Below are positions 27,068 to 35,627 of a stretch of DNA of 64,000 bases, in pieces. The stretch's first letter is position 1. Every line of letters starts with the position of its first letter. Position numbers and translations under genes: made by a program. Source of the stretch: SHVZ01 sp044223515 (GTDB lineage Bacteria > Pseudomonadota > Alphaproteobacteria > SHVZ01); contig JBGALV010000009.1 in the NCBI GenBank assembly GCA_044223515.1, positions 11,249-75,248 on the forward strand. Reading direction: 5' to 3'. Under the pieces are notes generated by a model. That model was not told where the DNA came from. It made no database searches and was given only the letters and a program-made list of their open reading frames with translations.

Positions 27068-27718
27068 ATGAACGAGCGCGAAGAACAGCTCCAGCGTGAC
27101 GCGACGGCGATGGCCGAGGCCATCGACCGCGAGCTCCAGGCCGCGTTCCGCCCGGTCGCCGACCATGTCGAGCGGGTGCGTGACGTCTCGCAGGAGCTGA
27201 CCCTGGTCGCCGACCGGGCGACCCAGCGGGCGGAGGCGTTGCGCGGCGACGAGCTCGCCGACCGTGGCGCCGTCGCCGAGCTGGTCGCGATGGCGGAAAT
27301 CCTCCGCAGCCTCTCCGGCGAGCTGCATGTGATGGCACAGCGCTCGGTCCTGGATCTGGAGGATCTGAAGAGCCGGCTGACGCAGACCGTGCGGGCGACC
27401 GCGCTTGGCAACCGGCGGCGCTACGAGCGCTTCGACGTCGACGTGGCCGCGGAGGCCAGCTTCTCCGGCCGTCGCGAGCCGGCGCGTGTGGTCAATCTCT
27501 CGCTCGGCGGCGCCAAGATGGACCTGGCGATCAATCGTGCGATCGGTACCTCGGTGGCGTTGCGTGTCGCCGGGCTGACGCATGAGCTCGAGGCCGAGGT
27601 GGTAAGGGTGACCGAGGACGGGACCCAGCTCCGCTTCAGCATCGGCGATACCGCTGCCGAAGAGCTTCGGCGTTTCCTCGAACGGATCGGATCGGCCAAG
27701 CCCGGACAAGGCGGTTGA
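27068..27718 (+). CDS. PilZ-domain protein with N-terminal helical region
   Basis: This 216-residue protein has a helical, probably coiled-coil N-terminus (about 1-112, rich in Glu/Ala/Arg) and a C-terminal PilZ domain (about 115-210). The c-di-GMP binding elements are present: RRRYER at 116-121 and NLSLGGAKM at 143-151 (N-x-S-x-x-G). It is therefore a likely cytoplasmic c-di-GMP receptor. No effector domain is attached, so it probably acts through protein partners. Its stop overlaps the next start as TGATG. An upstream extension of the frame to 26897 overlaps rlmI and is rejected. Confidence 0.85.
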   Translation: MNEREEQLQRDATAMAEAIDRELQAAFRPVADHVERVRDVSQELTLVADRATQRAEALRGDELADRGAVAELVAMAEILRSLSGELHVMAQRSVLDLEDLKSRLTQTVRATALGNRRRYERFDVDVAAEASFSGRREPARVVNLSLGGAKMDLAINRAIGTSVALRVAGLTHELEAEVVRVTEDGTQLRFSIGDTAAEELRRFLERIGSAKPGQGG

Positions 27719-28560
27719 TGCGGCGGGCGGCGCTCGTGCTCGCCGCGATCGCTCTCTTCCTCACCGGCTGCTCGCCGCTCGGGCTGCTCAACCGGATCAA
27801 TGCCGAGCCGCCTTACGACCGCGTCGAACTCGCCTACGGGCCGCATCCGCGCCAGCGCCTCGATCTCTACCGGCCGAAGGGTGCCGTCGGCGCATTGCCG
27901 ATCGTCGTCTTTTTCTACGGCGGAGGCTGGGAGGCCGGCGACCGGGCGGACTATCGCTTCGCTGCGCTGGCGCTGGTCGAGCAGGGCTTTGTCGTCGCGG
28001 TGCCGGACTATCGGGTCTATCCTGAGGTGACGTTCCCGGCCTTCCTCGAGGACTCTGCCAGGGCCGTCGCTTATGTCCATGCCAATGCGGCCGCGCACGG
28101 TGGCGACCCGAAGCGGCTGTTCCTGATGGGGCACTCGGCCGGCGCCTACAACGCGGCGATGCTGGCGCTCGACGAGCGCCTGCTCGCCGCCGAAGGCATG
28201 CCGTCGAACGCGATCGCCGGCATGGTCGGCCTGGCCGGCCCCTACGACTTCCTGCCACTGACCTCGAAGACGCTTCAGGTGATCTTCGCCCAGCCCGACC
28301 TGTCGAAGACGCAGCCGATCACCTTCGCGCGCAAGGATGCGCCGCCGATGCTGCTCGCGACGGGCGACGCCGACGGAACCGTCTATCCGCGCAACACGCG
28401 CAACCTCGGGCGCCGCCTCACCGAGGTCGGCGCGCGGGTGGAGACGATCGAGTATGCGGGTGTCGGCCATCCGGGTATCGTGATCGCGCTGTCGCCGCTG
28501 TTCCGCGGCAACGCGCCCGTGCTCGCCGACGTCACGCGCTTTCTCAAGGAGAGATCATGA
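27718..28560 (+). CDS. Lipoprotein alpha/beta-hydrolase (esterase/carboxylesterase-like)
   Basis: This 280-residue alpha/beta-hydrolase of the BD-FAE/HSL-like group has a lipoprotein signal (hydrophobic stretch and lipobox LTGC with Cys18), so it should be anchored outside the inner membrane. The oxyanion motif is YGGGW at 67-71 where many relatives have HGGGW. The nucleophile is in GHSAG (Ser140), the acid probably Asp217 or Asp219 in TGDADG, and the histidine His251 in GVGHPG. It is coupled to both neighbours (TGATG before, ATGA after), so it may act on the same or a related substrate as the amidase. Substrate unknown. Confidence 0.85.
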   Translation: MRRAALVLAAIALFLTGCSPLGLLNRINAEPPYDRVELAYGPHPRQRLDLYRPKGAVGALPIVVFFYGGGWEAGDRADYRFAALALVEQGFVVAVPDYRVYPEVTFPAFLEDSARAVAYVHANAAAHGGDPKRLFLMGHSAGAYNAAMLALDERLLAAEGMPSNAIAGMVGLAGPYDFLPLTSKTLQVIFAQPDLSKTQPITFARKDAPPMLLATGDADGTVYPRNTRNLGRRLTEVGARVETIEYAGVGHPGIVIALSPLFRGNAPVLADVTRFLKERS

Positions 28561-29510
28561 CCGGTCATCACCACGGCCATGGCCATACGCTGCATCGCCA
28601 CCAGGGTCATATCGGCTGGAACAACGCCAACAAGCCGGTTCTGACCATCGCGCCCGGCGAGACCGTGTCGTTCGAGGTGGCGGAGGCGTCGGGCGGGCAG
28701 CTCTCGCCGGCCTCGGTGCTCGCCGACGTGACGGCCATGGACTTCGGCAAGGTGAACCCGGTCACCGGTCCCGTGCTGATCGACGGCGCCAGGCCCGGCG
28801 ACGCGCTCAAGGTCACCATAGTCTCGTTCCGCCCTTCGGGCTGGGGCTGGACCGCGAACATCCCAGGCTTCGGGCTGCTCGCCGACCAGTTCAAGGACCC
28901 GGCGCTGCATCTCTGGAAATACGACCCGTCGAGCCTGGCGCCGGCAATGTTCGGCCCCGGCGGCCGCGTGCCCTTGAAGCCGTTCACCGGCACGATCGGC
29001 GTGGCGCCGGCCGAGCCCGGTCTGCACTCGATCGTCCCGCCGCGTGCCGTCGGCGGCAACATGGACATCCGCGACATGGCGGCGGGGACAGAGCTCTATC
29101 TGCCGGTCCAGGTGCCGGGGGCGCTGTTCTCCGTCGGCGATACGCATGCCGCGCAGGGCGACGGCGAGGTCTGCGGCACCGCGATCGAGAGCCCGATGGA
29201 GGTCACGCTTAAGTTCGACCTCGTGCGGGGCGCCAATCTCTCGATGCCACGCTTCACCACATCGGGCCCGGTCTCGCGTCATCTCGACGGCGCGGGCTAC
29301 GAGGTGACGACCGGCATCGGCCCCGACCTGATGGAAGGCGCCCGCGCCGCCGTTCAGGGCATGATCGACCTTCTTGCCAAGAAGACCGGGATGTCCGCGG
29401 TCGACGCCTACATGCTCTGCAGCGTCTGCGGCGATCTCCGCATCAGCGAGATCGTCGACCAGCCGAACTGGGTCGTGTCGTTCTACTTCCCGCGCGTCGT
29501 GCTGGGCTAG
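28557..29510 (+). CDS. Acetamidase/formamidase family amidohydrolase
   Basis: This 317-residue FmdA/AmdA-type enzyme hydrolyses short amides to carboxylate and ammonia. Typical elements are a SFEVAEASGGQ-like early strand, FTGTIGVAPAEPG, VPPRAVGGNMDIRDMAAGTELYLPVQVPGALFSVGDTHAAQGDGEV and AYMLCSVCGDLRISEIVD. The N-terminus is unusually His-rich (MTGHHHGHGHTLHRHQGH). It starts in an ATGA overlap with the esterase gene, and its stop shares CTAG with the convergent ATPase gene. The convergent neighbour is an ABC importer of the branched-chain/amide family, so uptake and hydrolysis of an amide is a reasonable inference. Confidence 0.9.
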   Translation: MTGHHHGHGHTLHRHQGHIGWNNANKPVLTIAPGETVSFEVAEASGGQLSPASVLADVTAMDFGKVNPVTGPVLIDGARPGDALKVTIVSFRPSGWGWTANIPGFGLLADQFKDPALHLWKYDPSSLAPAMFGPGGRVPLKPFTGTIGVAPAEPGLHSIVPPRAVGGNMDIRDMAAGTELYLPVQVPGALFSVGDTHAAQGDGEVCGTAIESPMEVTLKFDLVRGANLSMPRFTTSGPVSRHLDGAGYEVTTGIGPDLMEGARAAVQGMIDLLAKKTGMSAVDAYMLCSVCGDLRISEIVDQPNWVVSFYFPRVVLG

Positions 29511-30211
29511 ACCGCGAGATAGGCGCGGGCGAGGTTCTCGTCCGACGCCAGTGCGGCGACGGGGCCTGAGAAGCGGATCCGACCCTGCTCGATGATCGCG
29601 GCACGGTCGGCGACGCGGAGCGCGAAACGCAAGTTCTGTTCGGAGAGCAGCACGGCGAGGCCTTCGCGCTTCAGTGCCAGCGTGGCCTCCGCCATTGCGT
29701 CGACGACGACGGGCGCGAGACCTTCCGACGGCTCGTCGAGCAGCAGGCAGCGGGGATTGCCCATCAGCGTGCGCGCCACGGTCAGCATCTGCTGCTCGCC
29801 GCCGGAGGTCTGGCCGGCGCGGCGGTCCCTGAGCTCGCCGAGCCTGGGGAACAGGCGATAAACTCTATCCTCGTCCCATGACGGCGCGTTCGCTCTCGCC
29901 GGCTGGCGGCCGACATCGAGATTCTCGGCGATCGTGAGTCCGGCGAACACGCGGCGATCCTCCGGCACGTAGCCGAGGCCTAAGCGGGCGATCTCGTGCG
30001 GCGGCATGCCGTCGATGCGACGGCCGTCGAAGGTGACCGAGCCGCCTGTCGGCGCAAGCAATCCCATGATCGCCTTCAGCGTCGTCGACTTGCCGGCGCC
30101 GTTGCGGCCGAGCAGCACCAGGATCTCGCCGGGCGCGACGGCGAGGTTGATGCCGAACAGCACCTGGGCGCGGCCATAGGCGGCTTCGAGCCCGGCGACG
30201 GCCAGCATCAT
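29507..30211 (-). CDS. livF: Branched-chain amino acid/amide ABC importer, ATP-binding protein 2
   Basis: This 234-residue LivF-type ATPase has Walker A GRNGAGKST (about 35-43), LGYVPEDRRVFAGLTIAENL, signature TSGGEQQML and Walker B CLLLDEPSEGLAP. It is the last gene of a minus-strand importer operon. Its start overlaps the livG stop as ATGA. LivF/LivG pairs energise transport of leucine/isoleucine/valine but also of urea, short amides and aromatic acids; the exact substrate is open. Confidence 0.92.
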   Translation of the reverse strand: MMLAVAGLEAAYGRAQVLFGINLAVAPGEILVLLGRNGAGKSTTLKAIMGLLAPTGGSVTFDGRRIDGMPPHEIARLGLGYVPEDRRVFAGLTIAENLDVGRQPARANAPSWDEDRVYRLFPRLGELRDRRAGQTSGGEQQMLTVARTLMGNPRCLLLDEPSEGLAPVVVDAMAEATLALKREGLAVLLSEQNLRFALRVADRAAIIEQGRIRFSGPVAALASDENLARAYLAV

Positions 30212-30900
30212 GCGCCTCCGTGCCCGAGGTAGACCGCGCGCACGCGCGCGTCTGTGCGGATCGTGGCGGGGTCGCCGGCGGCGATCAGCTTGCCGCGATC
30301 GAGCACCAGGATGCGGTCGGCATGGCCGAAGACCACGTCCATGTCGTGCTCGGTGAACAGGACCGCGAGCTTCGCCTCGCGCGCGAGTCCGGCGATCAAC
30401 GTCATCAGCTGTCGGCGCTCGGCCGGCGCCATGCCGGCGGTCGGCTCGTCCATCAGCAGCAGGCGCGGCTGGGGCGCGAGCGCCAGCGCCAGCTCCAGCC
30501 GCTTCACGTCACCATAGGCGAGATCGGCGGCGGGGCGATCCGCGGCCGCCGCGAGCCCGACGCGATCGAGTACGTGCACGTCGTGTCCGCGTGCGGCGAC
30601 CGAGAGGTTCTCGGCGACGGTCATCGAAGCGAAGACCTGGGCGACCTGGAAGGTGCGGCCGAGGCCGAGACGCGCGCGCCGCGATGGGGAGAGGCCGGTG
30701 ATGTCGCGGCCGTCGAGACGGACTGCGCCGGCGTCGGCCGTAACCTGTCCGCCGATCAGGCCGAAGCAAGTCGACTTGCCGGCGCCGTTGGGGCCGATCA
30801 TCGCGACCATCTCGCCGGAGGCGACCTCAAGGTCGACGCCGTCGACGGCGCGGACACCGCCATAGCTCTTCGCAAGGCCGGTCGCGGAAAGCAGCGTCAT
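30208..30900 (-). CDS. livG: Branched-chain amino acid/amide ABC importer, ATP-binding protein 1
   Basis: This 230-residue LivG-type ATPase has Walker A GPNGAGKST, GLGRTFQVAQVFASMTVAENL (family Q-loop region), Walker B LLLMDEPTAGMAPAE and VLFTEHDMDVVFGHADRILVLDRG. The usual LSGG signature is replaced by a divergent segment: DLAYGDVKRLELALALA stands where LSYGQQR-LEIARAL is common, which fits the LivG branch. It is coupled by ATGA to the permease before it and to livF after it. Confidence 0.92.
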   Translation of the reverse strand: MTLLSATGLAKSYGGVRAVDGVDLEVASGEMVAMIGPNGAGKSTCFGLIGGQVTADAGAVRLDGRDITGLSPSRRARLGLGRTFQVAQVFASMTVAENLSVAARGHDVHVLDRVGLAAAADRPAADLAYGDVKRLELALALAPQPRLLLMDEPTAGMAPAERRQLMTLIAGLAREAKLAVLFTEHDMDVVFGHADRILVLDRGKLIAAGDPATIRTDARVRAVYLGHGGA

Positions 30901-32714
30901 GCGCGCGGCCTCCGCATCAGGCCCACCAGTCCCCGTGGGGCGAACAGCACGAGCGCCAGGATCACCAGGCCGACCATCGCCCGCCAGAACTCGATGCGGC
31001 GCGCCGCCTCGTCCTGAAGCCAGGTGAAAAGGCCGGCGCCGAGCACGGGACCAAGCGGCGAGGCGAGACCGCCGAGCAGCACCATAACGAGCCCGTCAAC
31101 CGAGCGCGGAATCGCCAGCGTCTCCGGCGACAGGCTGCCCTTGGAGTAGACGTAGAGGCCGCCGGCGAGGCCGGCGACGGCGCCCGAGATAACCAGCGCC
31201 GCGCGGCGAAGCGCAAGCACGTCGAGGCCGACGGCCTCGGCGCGGGCCTGGGAGTCGCGGGCGGCGCGGATCGCATAGCCGAGGCGCGCCCCTTCGACCC
31301 ATCGAAGCAGTGCCCAGGCGGCGACGGCGAGGATCAGGACGAGGAGGTAGTAGTGCCCCTTGTCGCCGACCGCCGGCGCCGGCCAGATACCGACGAGCCC
31401 GTTCGATCCTCCCGTCAGCACGTCCCACTGGAAGGCGAGCGACCACACGATCTGGGCGAAGGCCAGCGACAGCATCGCGAGATAGACGCCGGAGAGGCGG
31501 ACGGCAACGAGGCCGAACGCGAGCGCACCGATCGCCGCGACAATTGGGGCAGCCGCCAGTGCCGCCGCCATCGACCAGCCGAGCCTGAGCGCGGCGAGTG
31601 CGGTCGCATAGGCGCCGAGCCCGAAGAAGGCGGCATGGCCGAACGAGACGAGGCCGGCGGGGCCGACCAGCCAGCGGAGGCTCGCGGCGAAGAGCGCGAG
31701 GATCACGATGTCGATCGCGAGGATCAGCGTGTAGCCGCCGAGCAGGAACGGCAGAACGAGAGCGATCGCGACCGGGATCCACATGATCGGCGGGATCGCG
31801 GCGCTGCTTTCTGCGTCGGTCGCACGCGCTGGCGGCTCCGCCCTGCCGAGCAGGCCGTGCGGGCGGAACGCGAGCACGACCGCCATCACCAGGAACTCGA
31901 TCACCAGCGTCGCCTTGGAGAAGCCGAGTCCGATGCAGAAGGCCTTCAGCTCGGCGATCAGCAGCGAGGCGAGAAAAGCGCCGGGCAGGCTGCCGAGGCC
32001 GCCGACCACCACGACGACGAAGGCGTCGGCGACGATCGAGAGGTCGAGCGACAGGTTCGCCGGCTCGCGCGGCAGCTGCAGCGCGCCGCCGAGCCCGGCG
32101 AGCGTCGATCCCAGCGCGAAGACCAGGGTGAACAGGCGTGCTTGATCGATGCCGAGTGCCGCGGTCATCTCGCGGTCTTCGGTCGCGGCCCGGATCAGCC
32201 GGCCGAAGCGCGTCCGGGTCAGCAGCAGCCAGAGGCCGGCCATGACCAGCGGTCCGAGCGCGATCAGGAGCAGGTCGTATTGAGGGACCGAGCGCCCGAG
32301 GATGGAGACCGCACCGGAAAGTCCAGGCGCGCGCGGGCCCAGGATGTCTTCCGGACCCCAGATCCAGAGCGCCGCATCCTTGACGATCAGCACCACCGCG
32401 AATGTGGCGAGCAGTTGCAGCAGCTCAGGCGCCGCATAAAGCGGACGAAGGACCACGCGCTCGACGACGAGGCCGATGACGCCGACGGCCAGGCTCGCCA
32501 GCAAGACGGCACCCCAGAAGCCCAGCGGCGTGCGTCCGAAGACGCCAACCAGCGTCACCGCCAGGTAGAGCCCGAGCATGAAGAACGAGCCGTGGGCGAA
32601 GTTGACGACGCGGGTGACGCCGAAGATCAGCGACAGCCCGGCCGCTACCAGGAACAGCGACGACGCGCCGGCGAGACCGGTCAGCAGATACGAGGCGAAC
32701 GCGGCCGAGGTCAT
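30897..32714 (-). CDS. Fused LivH-LivM permease of the same importer
   Basis: This 605-residue protein joins both membrane subunits that are normally separate. Residues about 1-290 are LivH-like (LFLVAAGLSLIFGVTRVVNFAHGSFFMLG, and EDREMTAALGIDQARLFTLVFALGSTLAGLGGAL). After a linker (about 290-305) the LivM-like half follows, with ASLRWLVGPAGLVSFGHAAFFGLGAYATALA and a LRWVEGARLGYAIRAARDSQARAEAVGLDV coupling loop. Each half would contribute one domain of the pore. The frame is intact with no sign of an error at the junction. It ends in an ATGA overlap with livG and lies 31 bases after the binding-protein gene. Confidence 0.9.
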   Translation of the reverse strand: MTSAAFASYLLTGLAGASSLFLVAAGLSLIFGVTRVVNFAHGSFFMLGLYLAVTLVGVFGRTPLGFWGAVLLASLAVGVIGLVVERVVLRPLYAAPELLQLLATFAVVLIVKDAALWIWGPEDILGPRAPGLSGAVSILGRSVPQYDLLLIALGPLVMAGLWLLLTRTRFGRLIRAATEDREMTAALGIDQARLFTLVFALGSTLAGLGGALQLPREPANLSLDLSIVADAFVVVVVGGLGSLPGAFLASLLIAELKAFCIGLGFSKATLVIEFLVMAVVLAFRPHGLLGRAEPPARATDAESSAAIPPIMWIPVAIALVLPFLLGGYTLILAIDIVILALFAASLRWLVGPAGLVSFGHAAFFGLGAYATALAALRLGWSMAAALAAAPIVAAIGALAFGLVAVRLSGVYLAMLSLAFAQIVWSLAFQWDVLTGGSNGLVGIWPAPAVGDKGHYYLLVLILAVAAWALLRWVEGARLGYAIRAARDSQARAEAVGLDVLALRRAALVISGAVAGLAGGLYVYSKGSLSPETLAIPRSVDGLVMVLLGGLASPLGPVLGAGLFTWLQDEAARRIEFWRAMVGLVILALVLFAPRGLVGLMRRPRA

Positions 32715-32745
32715 CGCGACTCCCGGGGTAGCAGAGGCCGGCGGG

Positions 32746-33936
32746 CTACTCCTTCGGCCGGAGCTTCATCACCGCTTCGTCGGAGGGCAGGAACTTGGCG
32801 CCGTCGGCGAAGCCCCAGTCGACCATGACGCCCTTGCCGTCCTTGAGCGCCAGCTTGCCGACATAGGCGCCCATCGTCGACTGGTGGTCGAGCGCGCGAT
32901 AGGTGATCGGACCGAACGGCGAGGGCAGCTGGAGGCCTTTCATCGCAGCGACCATCTTCTCCTGGTCGAGCGAGCCCGCCTTCTTTACCGCAGCGGCGAA
33001 GCTGTGGATCGCGCTGTAGCCCACCACCGATCCCAGGCGCGGGTAGTCCTTGAACTTCGTCTGGTAGGCGTCGAGGAACGCCTTGTGCTCGGGCGTCGAG
33101 ATGCTCTGCCACGGATAGCCCGTGACCACCCAGCCTTCGGGCGTCTCGTCCTTCAGCGGGTCCAGATACTCGGGCTCGCCACCCAGGAGGTTGATCACCG
33201 GGCGGCCCTTGAACAGGCCGCGCAGATTGCCTTCGCGCACGAACTTCGCTAGGTCGGGGCCGAACAGGGACGAGAAGATCGCATCAGGCTTCGCCTCCTC
33301 GATCGCCTGGGCGACCGCGCCGGCGTCGATGCGACCCAGCGCCGGCGCCTGCTCGGCGACGAACTGCACGCCCGGCTGCTTCTCGGTCAGCAGCTTCTTG
33401 AAGGCCTCGGTCGCCGACTGGCCGTACTCGTAGTTCGGATAGACGATCGCCCAGCGCGTCTTGTTTGCCTTCAGCGCCTCCGGCACCAGCATTGCCGTCT
33501 GCATGTAGGTCGAGGCGCGGAGCCGGAAGGTGTAGCGGTTGCCGTTCTCCCAGACGATCTTGTCGGTGAGCGGCTCGGCGGCGATGAACAGGGTCTTCCG
33601 CTGCTTGGCGAAGTCGGCGACGGCGAGGCCGACGTTGGAGGCGAAGGTCCCGGTCAGCGCCGCCACGCCCTCGCGGGTCAGCAGCTCCTCGGCGACCCGG
33701 ACCGCGTCCCCCGGCGTGCCGCCGTCGTCGCGGATGACGATCTCGAGCGGCCGCCCGAGGATGCCGCCGGCGGCGTTGATCTCGGTCCGCGCCAGCTCCA
33801 TGCCCAACTTGTAGGGCTCGAGGAAGGCGGCGAACACCTTGTAGCTGTTGAGCTCGCCGAGCTTGATCGGCTGCGCCTCGGCCACGCCGGCGACCAGCGT
33901 CGCGGCGAGCACGCCCAGAATGGCCTTCATCTTCAT
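32746..33936 (-). CDS. Branched-chain amino acid/amide ABC importer, periplasmic binding protein
   Basis: This 396-residue LivK/Peripla_BP_6 protein has a signal peptide (MKMKAILGVLAATLVAGVAEAQ). PIKLGELNSYKVFAAFLEPYKLGMELARTEINAAGGILGRPLEIVIRDDGG is the common family opening, followed by LTGTFASNVGLAVADFAKQRKTLF. It is the first gene of the importer operon, in the order binding protein, fused permease, LivG, LivF. Ligand is unknown; the acetamidase next door hints at an amide. Confidence 0.9.
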   Translation of the reverse strand: MKMKAILGVLAATLVAGVAEAQPIKLGELNSYKVFAAFLEPYKLGMELARTEINAAGGILGRPLEIVIRDDGGTPGDAVRVAEELLTREGVAALTGTFASNVGLAVADFAKQRKTLFIAAEPLTDKIVWENGNRYTFRLRASTYMQTAMLVPEALKANKTRWAIVYPNYEYGQSATEAFKKLLTEKQPGVQFVAEQAPALGRIDAGAVAQAIEEAKPDAIFSSLFGPDLAKFVREGNLRGLFKGRPVINLLGGEPEYLDPLKDETPEGWVVTGYPWQSISTPEHKAFLDAYQTKFKDYPRLGSVVGYSAIHSFAAAVKKAGSLDQEKMVAAMKGLQLPSPFGPITYRALDHQSTMGAYVGKLALKDGKGVMVDWGFADGAKFLPSDEAVMKLRPKE

Positions 33937-34211
33937 GTGACTCCGCTTGGAAGGTGGGACGGCTCGCGATCGGGCCGTGCGCGGCCCCCTATGGGCCGAC
34001 GATCTCTACTTCGAAGCGGACGGACTAAAGCCGACTTCCCGTTTCATGTCGACCGCAGGCGTTGTCTTAATTCTGTCATATCAACCCCCTAGCGACGGGG
34101 GGCTGAAAACACCAGAAGTTACTTTGGCTTGCCGGGCCGGGAGTATATTAGAGGCGGTCGAATGGGGTCACCGGTCCGTCTGGCGGCCCAGGCCAGGGTG
34201 TCGAAAGAGAA
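33937..34211. other. Divergent intergenic region, 275 bases
   Basis: This gap separates the importer operon (minus) from the nitronate monooxygenase gene (plus), so it must hold promoters for both. I see a CCCCC/GGGGG hairpin (34085-34101) and an AT-rich patch around 34060-34085. A TATATT (34144-34149) lies with poorly spaced TTGGCT (34124) or TTACTT (34119) upstream. None is convincing. No open frame with coding character is evident. Confidence 0.4.
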
Positions 34212-35609
34212 ATGAAGGCGCTGAATCCGATCGTGATCTCCGGACGCGAGGTCCTCCCCCTTATCGAGGGCGGCAAGGGCATCGCCGTGTCCAATGGCGA
34301 GAGCTCCGGCGCCTGGGCGGCCGCGGGCGGGGTCGGGACGTTTTCCGGCGTCAACGCGGATTCGCGCGACGCGGCGGGCGACGTCATACCGTGGATCTAT
34401 CACGGCAAGACCCGGCGCGAGCGCCACGAAGAGCTGATCGCCGCCTCGATCAAGGGCGGCATCAACCAGGCGCGCATCGCGCACGAGGCGGCGAACGGCC
34501 AGGGCCGCATCCACATGAACGTGCTCTGGGAGATGGGCGCGGCCGAGCGCGTGCTCCATGGCATCCTCGAGGGCACCAAGGGCCTGATCCACGGCGTCAC
34601 CTGCGGCGCCGGCATGCCCTATCGCCTGGCCGAGCTCTGCGAGAAGTACGGCGTCTACTACTATCCGATCGTTTCCTCGGCCCGCGCCTTCCGCGCACTC
34701 TGGAAGCGCGCATATCACAAGTTCCAGGACTGGCTCGGCGCCGTGGTCTACGAGGATCCCTGGCTGGCCGGCGGACACAACGGCCTGTCCAACGTCGAGG
34801 ACCCGGAGAAGCCGGAAGATCCGTACCCGCGCATCCGCGAGCTGCGGAAGGTGATGAACGAGGTCGGCCTGGTCAACACGCCGATCGTCATGGCCGGCGG
34901 CGTCTGGTACCTGCGCGAGTGGGAGCACTTTCTCGACAATCCCGAGGTCGGCCCGGTGGCGTTCCAGTTCGGCACGCGCCCGCTGCTGACCCAGGAGAGC
35001 CCGATCTCGGAGGCGTGGAAGAAGAAGCTGATGACGCTGAAGGAAGGCGACATCTGGCTCAACCGCTTCAGCCCGACCGGGTTTTATTCGTCAGCGGTCA
35101 AGAACCCGTTCCTGATGGACCTGAAGGCCCGCTCGGAGCGGCAGGTCGCCTACCAGACCCACCTGGTTGCGGACCATGACACTGCCTTCAAGGTCGGCGC
35201 CCGCGGCCGCGAGGTGTTCCTCACCGCGCATGACGCCGAACGCGCGCGCGAATGGGTGGCGGCCGGCTACACCGAGGCGCTGCGCACCCCGGACTCCACG
35301 CTGATCTTCGTCGACGCGCCCACCGCGGCGGTGATCCACAAGGACCAGGTCGACTGCATGGGCTGCCTCTCGGCCTGCGGTTTCTCGAACTGGGCCCAGA
35401 ACGAGGAGGGCACCACTGGCAAGAAGGCCGACCCTCGTTCCTACTGTATCCAGAAGACCCTGCAGGCGATCAGCCATTCCGAGGATTGCGAGCATCAGCT
35501 CATGTTCGCCGGCCACAATGCCTACCGCTTCGCCGACGATCCGTTCTATGCCGGCGGCTTCATCCCGACGGTGGGGCAACTGGTCGGCCGCTTGACGACC
35601 GGCGACTGA
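34212..35609 (+). CDS. Nitronate monooxygenase-like FMN enzyme with C-terminal Cys cluster
   Basis: This 465-residue protein resembles the 2-nitropropane dioxygenase/nitronate monooxygenase TIM-barrel family. It has VSNGESSGAWAAAGGVGTFSGVNADS near the N-terminus, GVTCGAGMPYRL (128-139), and an AGGHNG at 187-192 whose His189 aligns with the catalytic histidine. TPIVMAGGVWYLREW (223-237) and AFQFGTRPLL (250-259) form FMN phosphate contacts. It is longer than the usual 320-380 residues: the C-terminal tail has C382, C385, C389 (CMGCLSACG), C412 and C426, which could hold an iron-sulfur cluster or metal. irr follows after 18 bases, suggesting cotranscription and a redox theme. Confidence 0.8.
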   Translation: MKALNPIVISGREVLPLIEGGKGIAVSNGESSGAWAAAGGVGTFSGVNADSRDAAGDVIPWIYHGKTRRERHEELIAASIKGGINQARIAHEAANGQGRIHMNVLWEMGAAERVLHGILEGTKGLIHGVTCGAGMPYRLAELCEKYGVYYYPIVSSARAFRALWKRAYHKFQDWLGAVVYEDPWLAGGHNGLSNVEDPEKPEDPYPRIRELRKVMNEVGLVNTPIVMAGGVWYLREWEHFLDNPEVGPVAFQFGTRPLLTQESPISEAWKKKLMTLKEGDIWLNRFSPTGFYSSAVKNPFLMDLKARSERQVAYQTHLVADHDTAFKVGARGREVFLTAHDAERAREWVAAGYTEALRTPDSTLIFVDAPTAAVIHKDQVDCMGCLSACGFSNWAQNEEGTTGKKADPRSYCIQKTLQAISHSEDCEHQLMFAGHNAYRFADDPFYAGGFIPTVGQLVGRLTTGD

Positions 35610-35627
35610 CGGCGCAAGGCTGTAGCG

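Noticed and set aside
30897..32714. A possible frameshift or assembly error joining LivH and LivM
   Set aside because: The frame is continuous through a linker, both halves keep their family motifs and the downstream gene is coupled by ATGA, so a real gene fusion is the simpler reading.
31353..32828. A 491-codon plus-strand frame across the fused permease gene
   Set aside because: It is extremely rich in Arg, Asp, Glu and Gln, has no motif and mirrors a clear permease.
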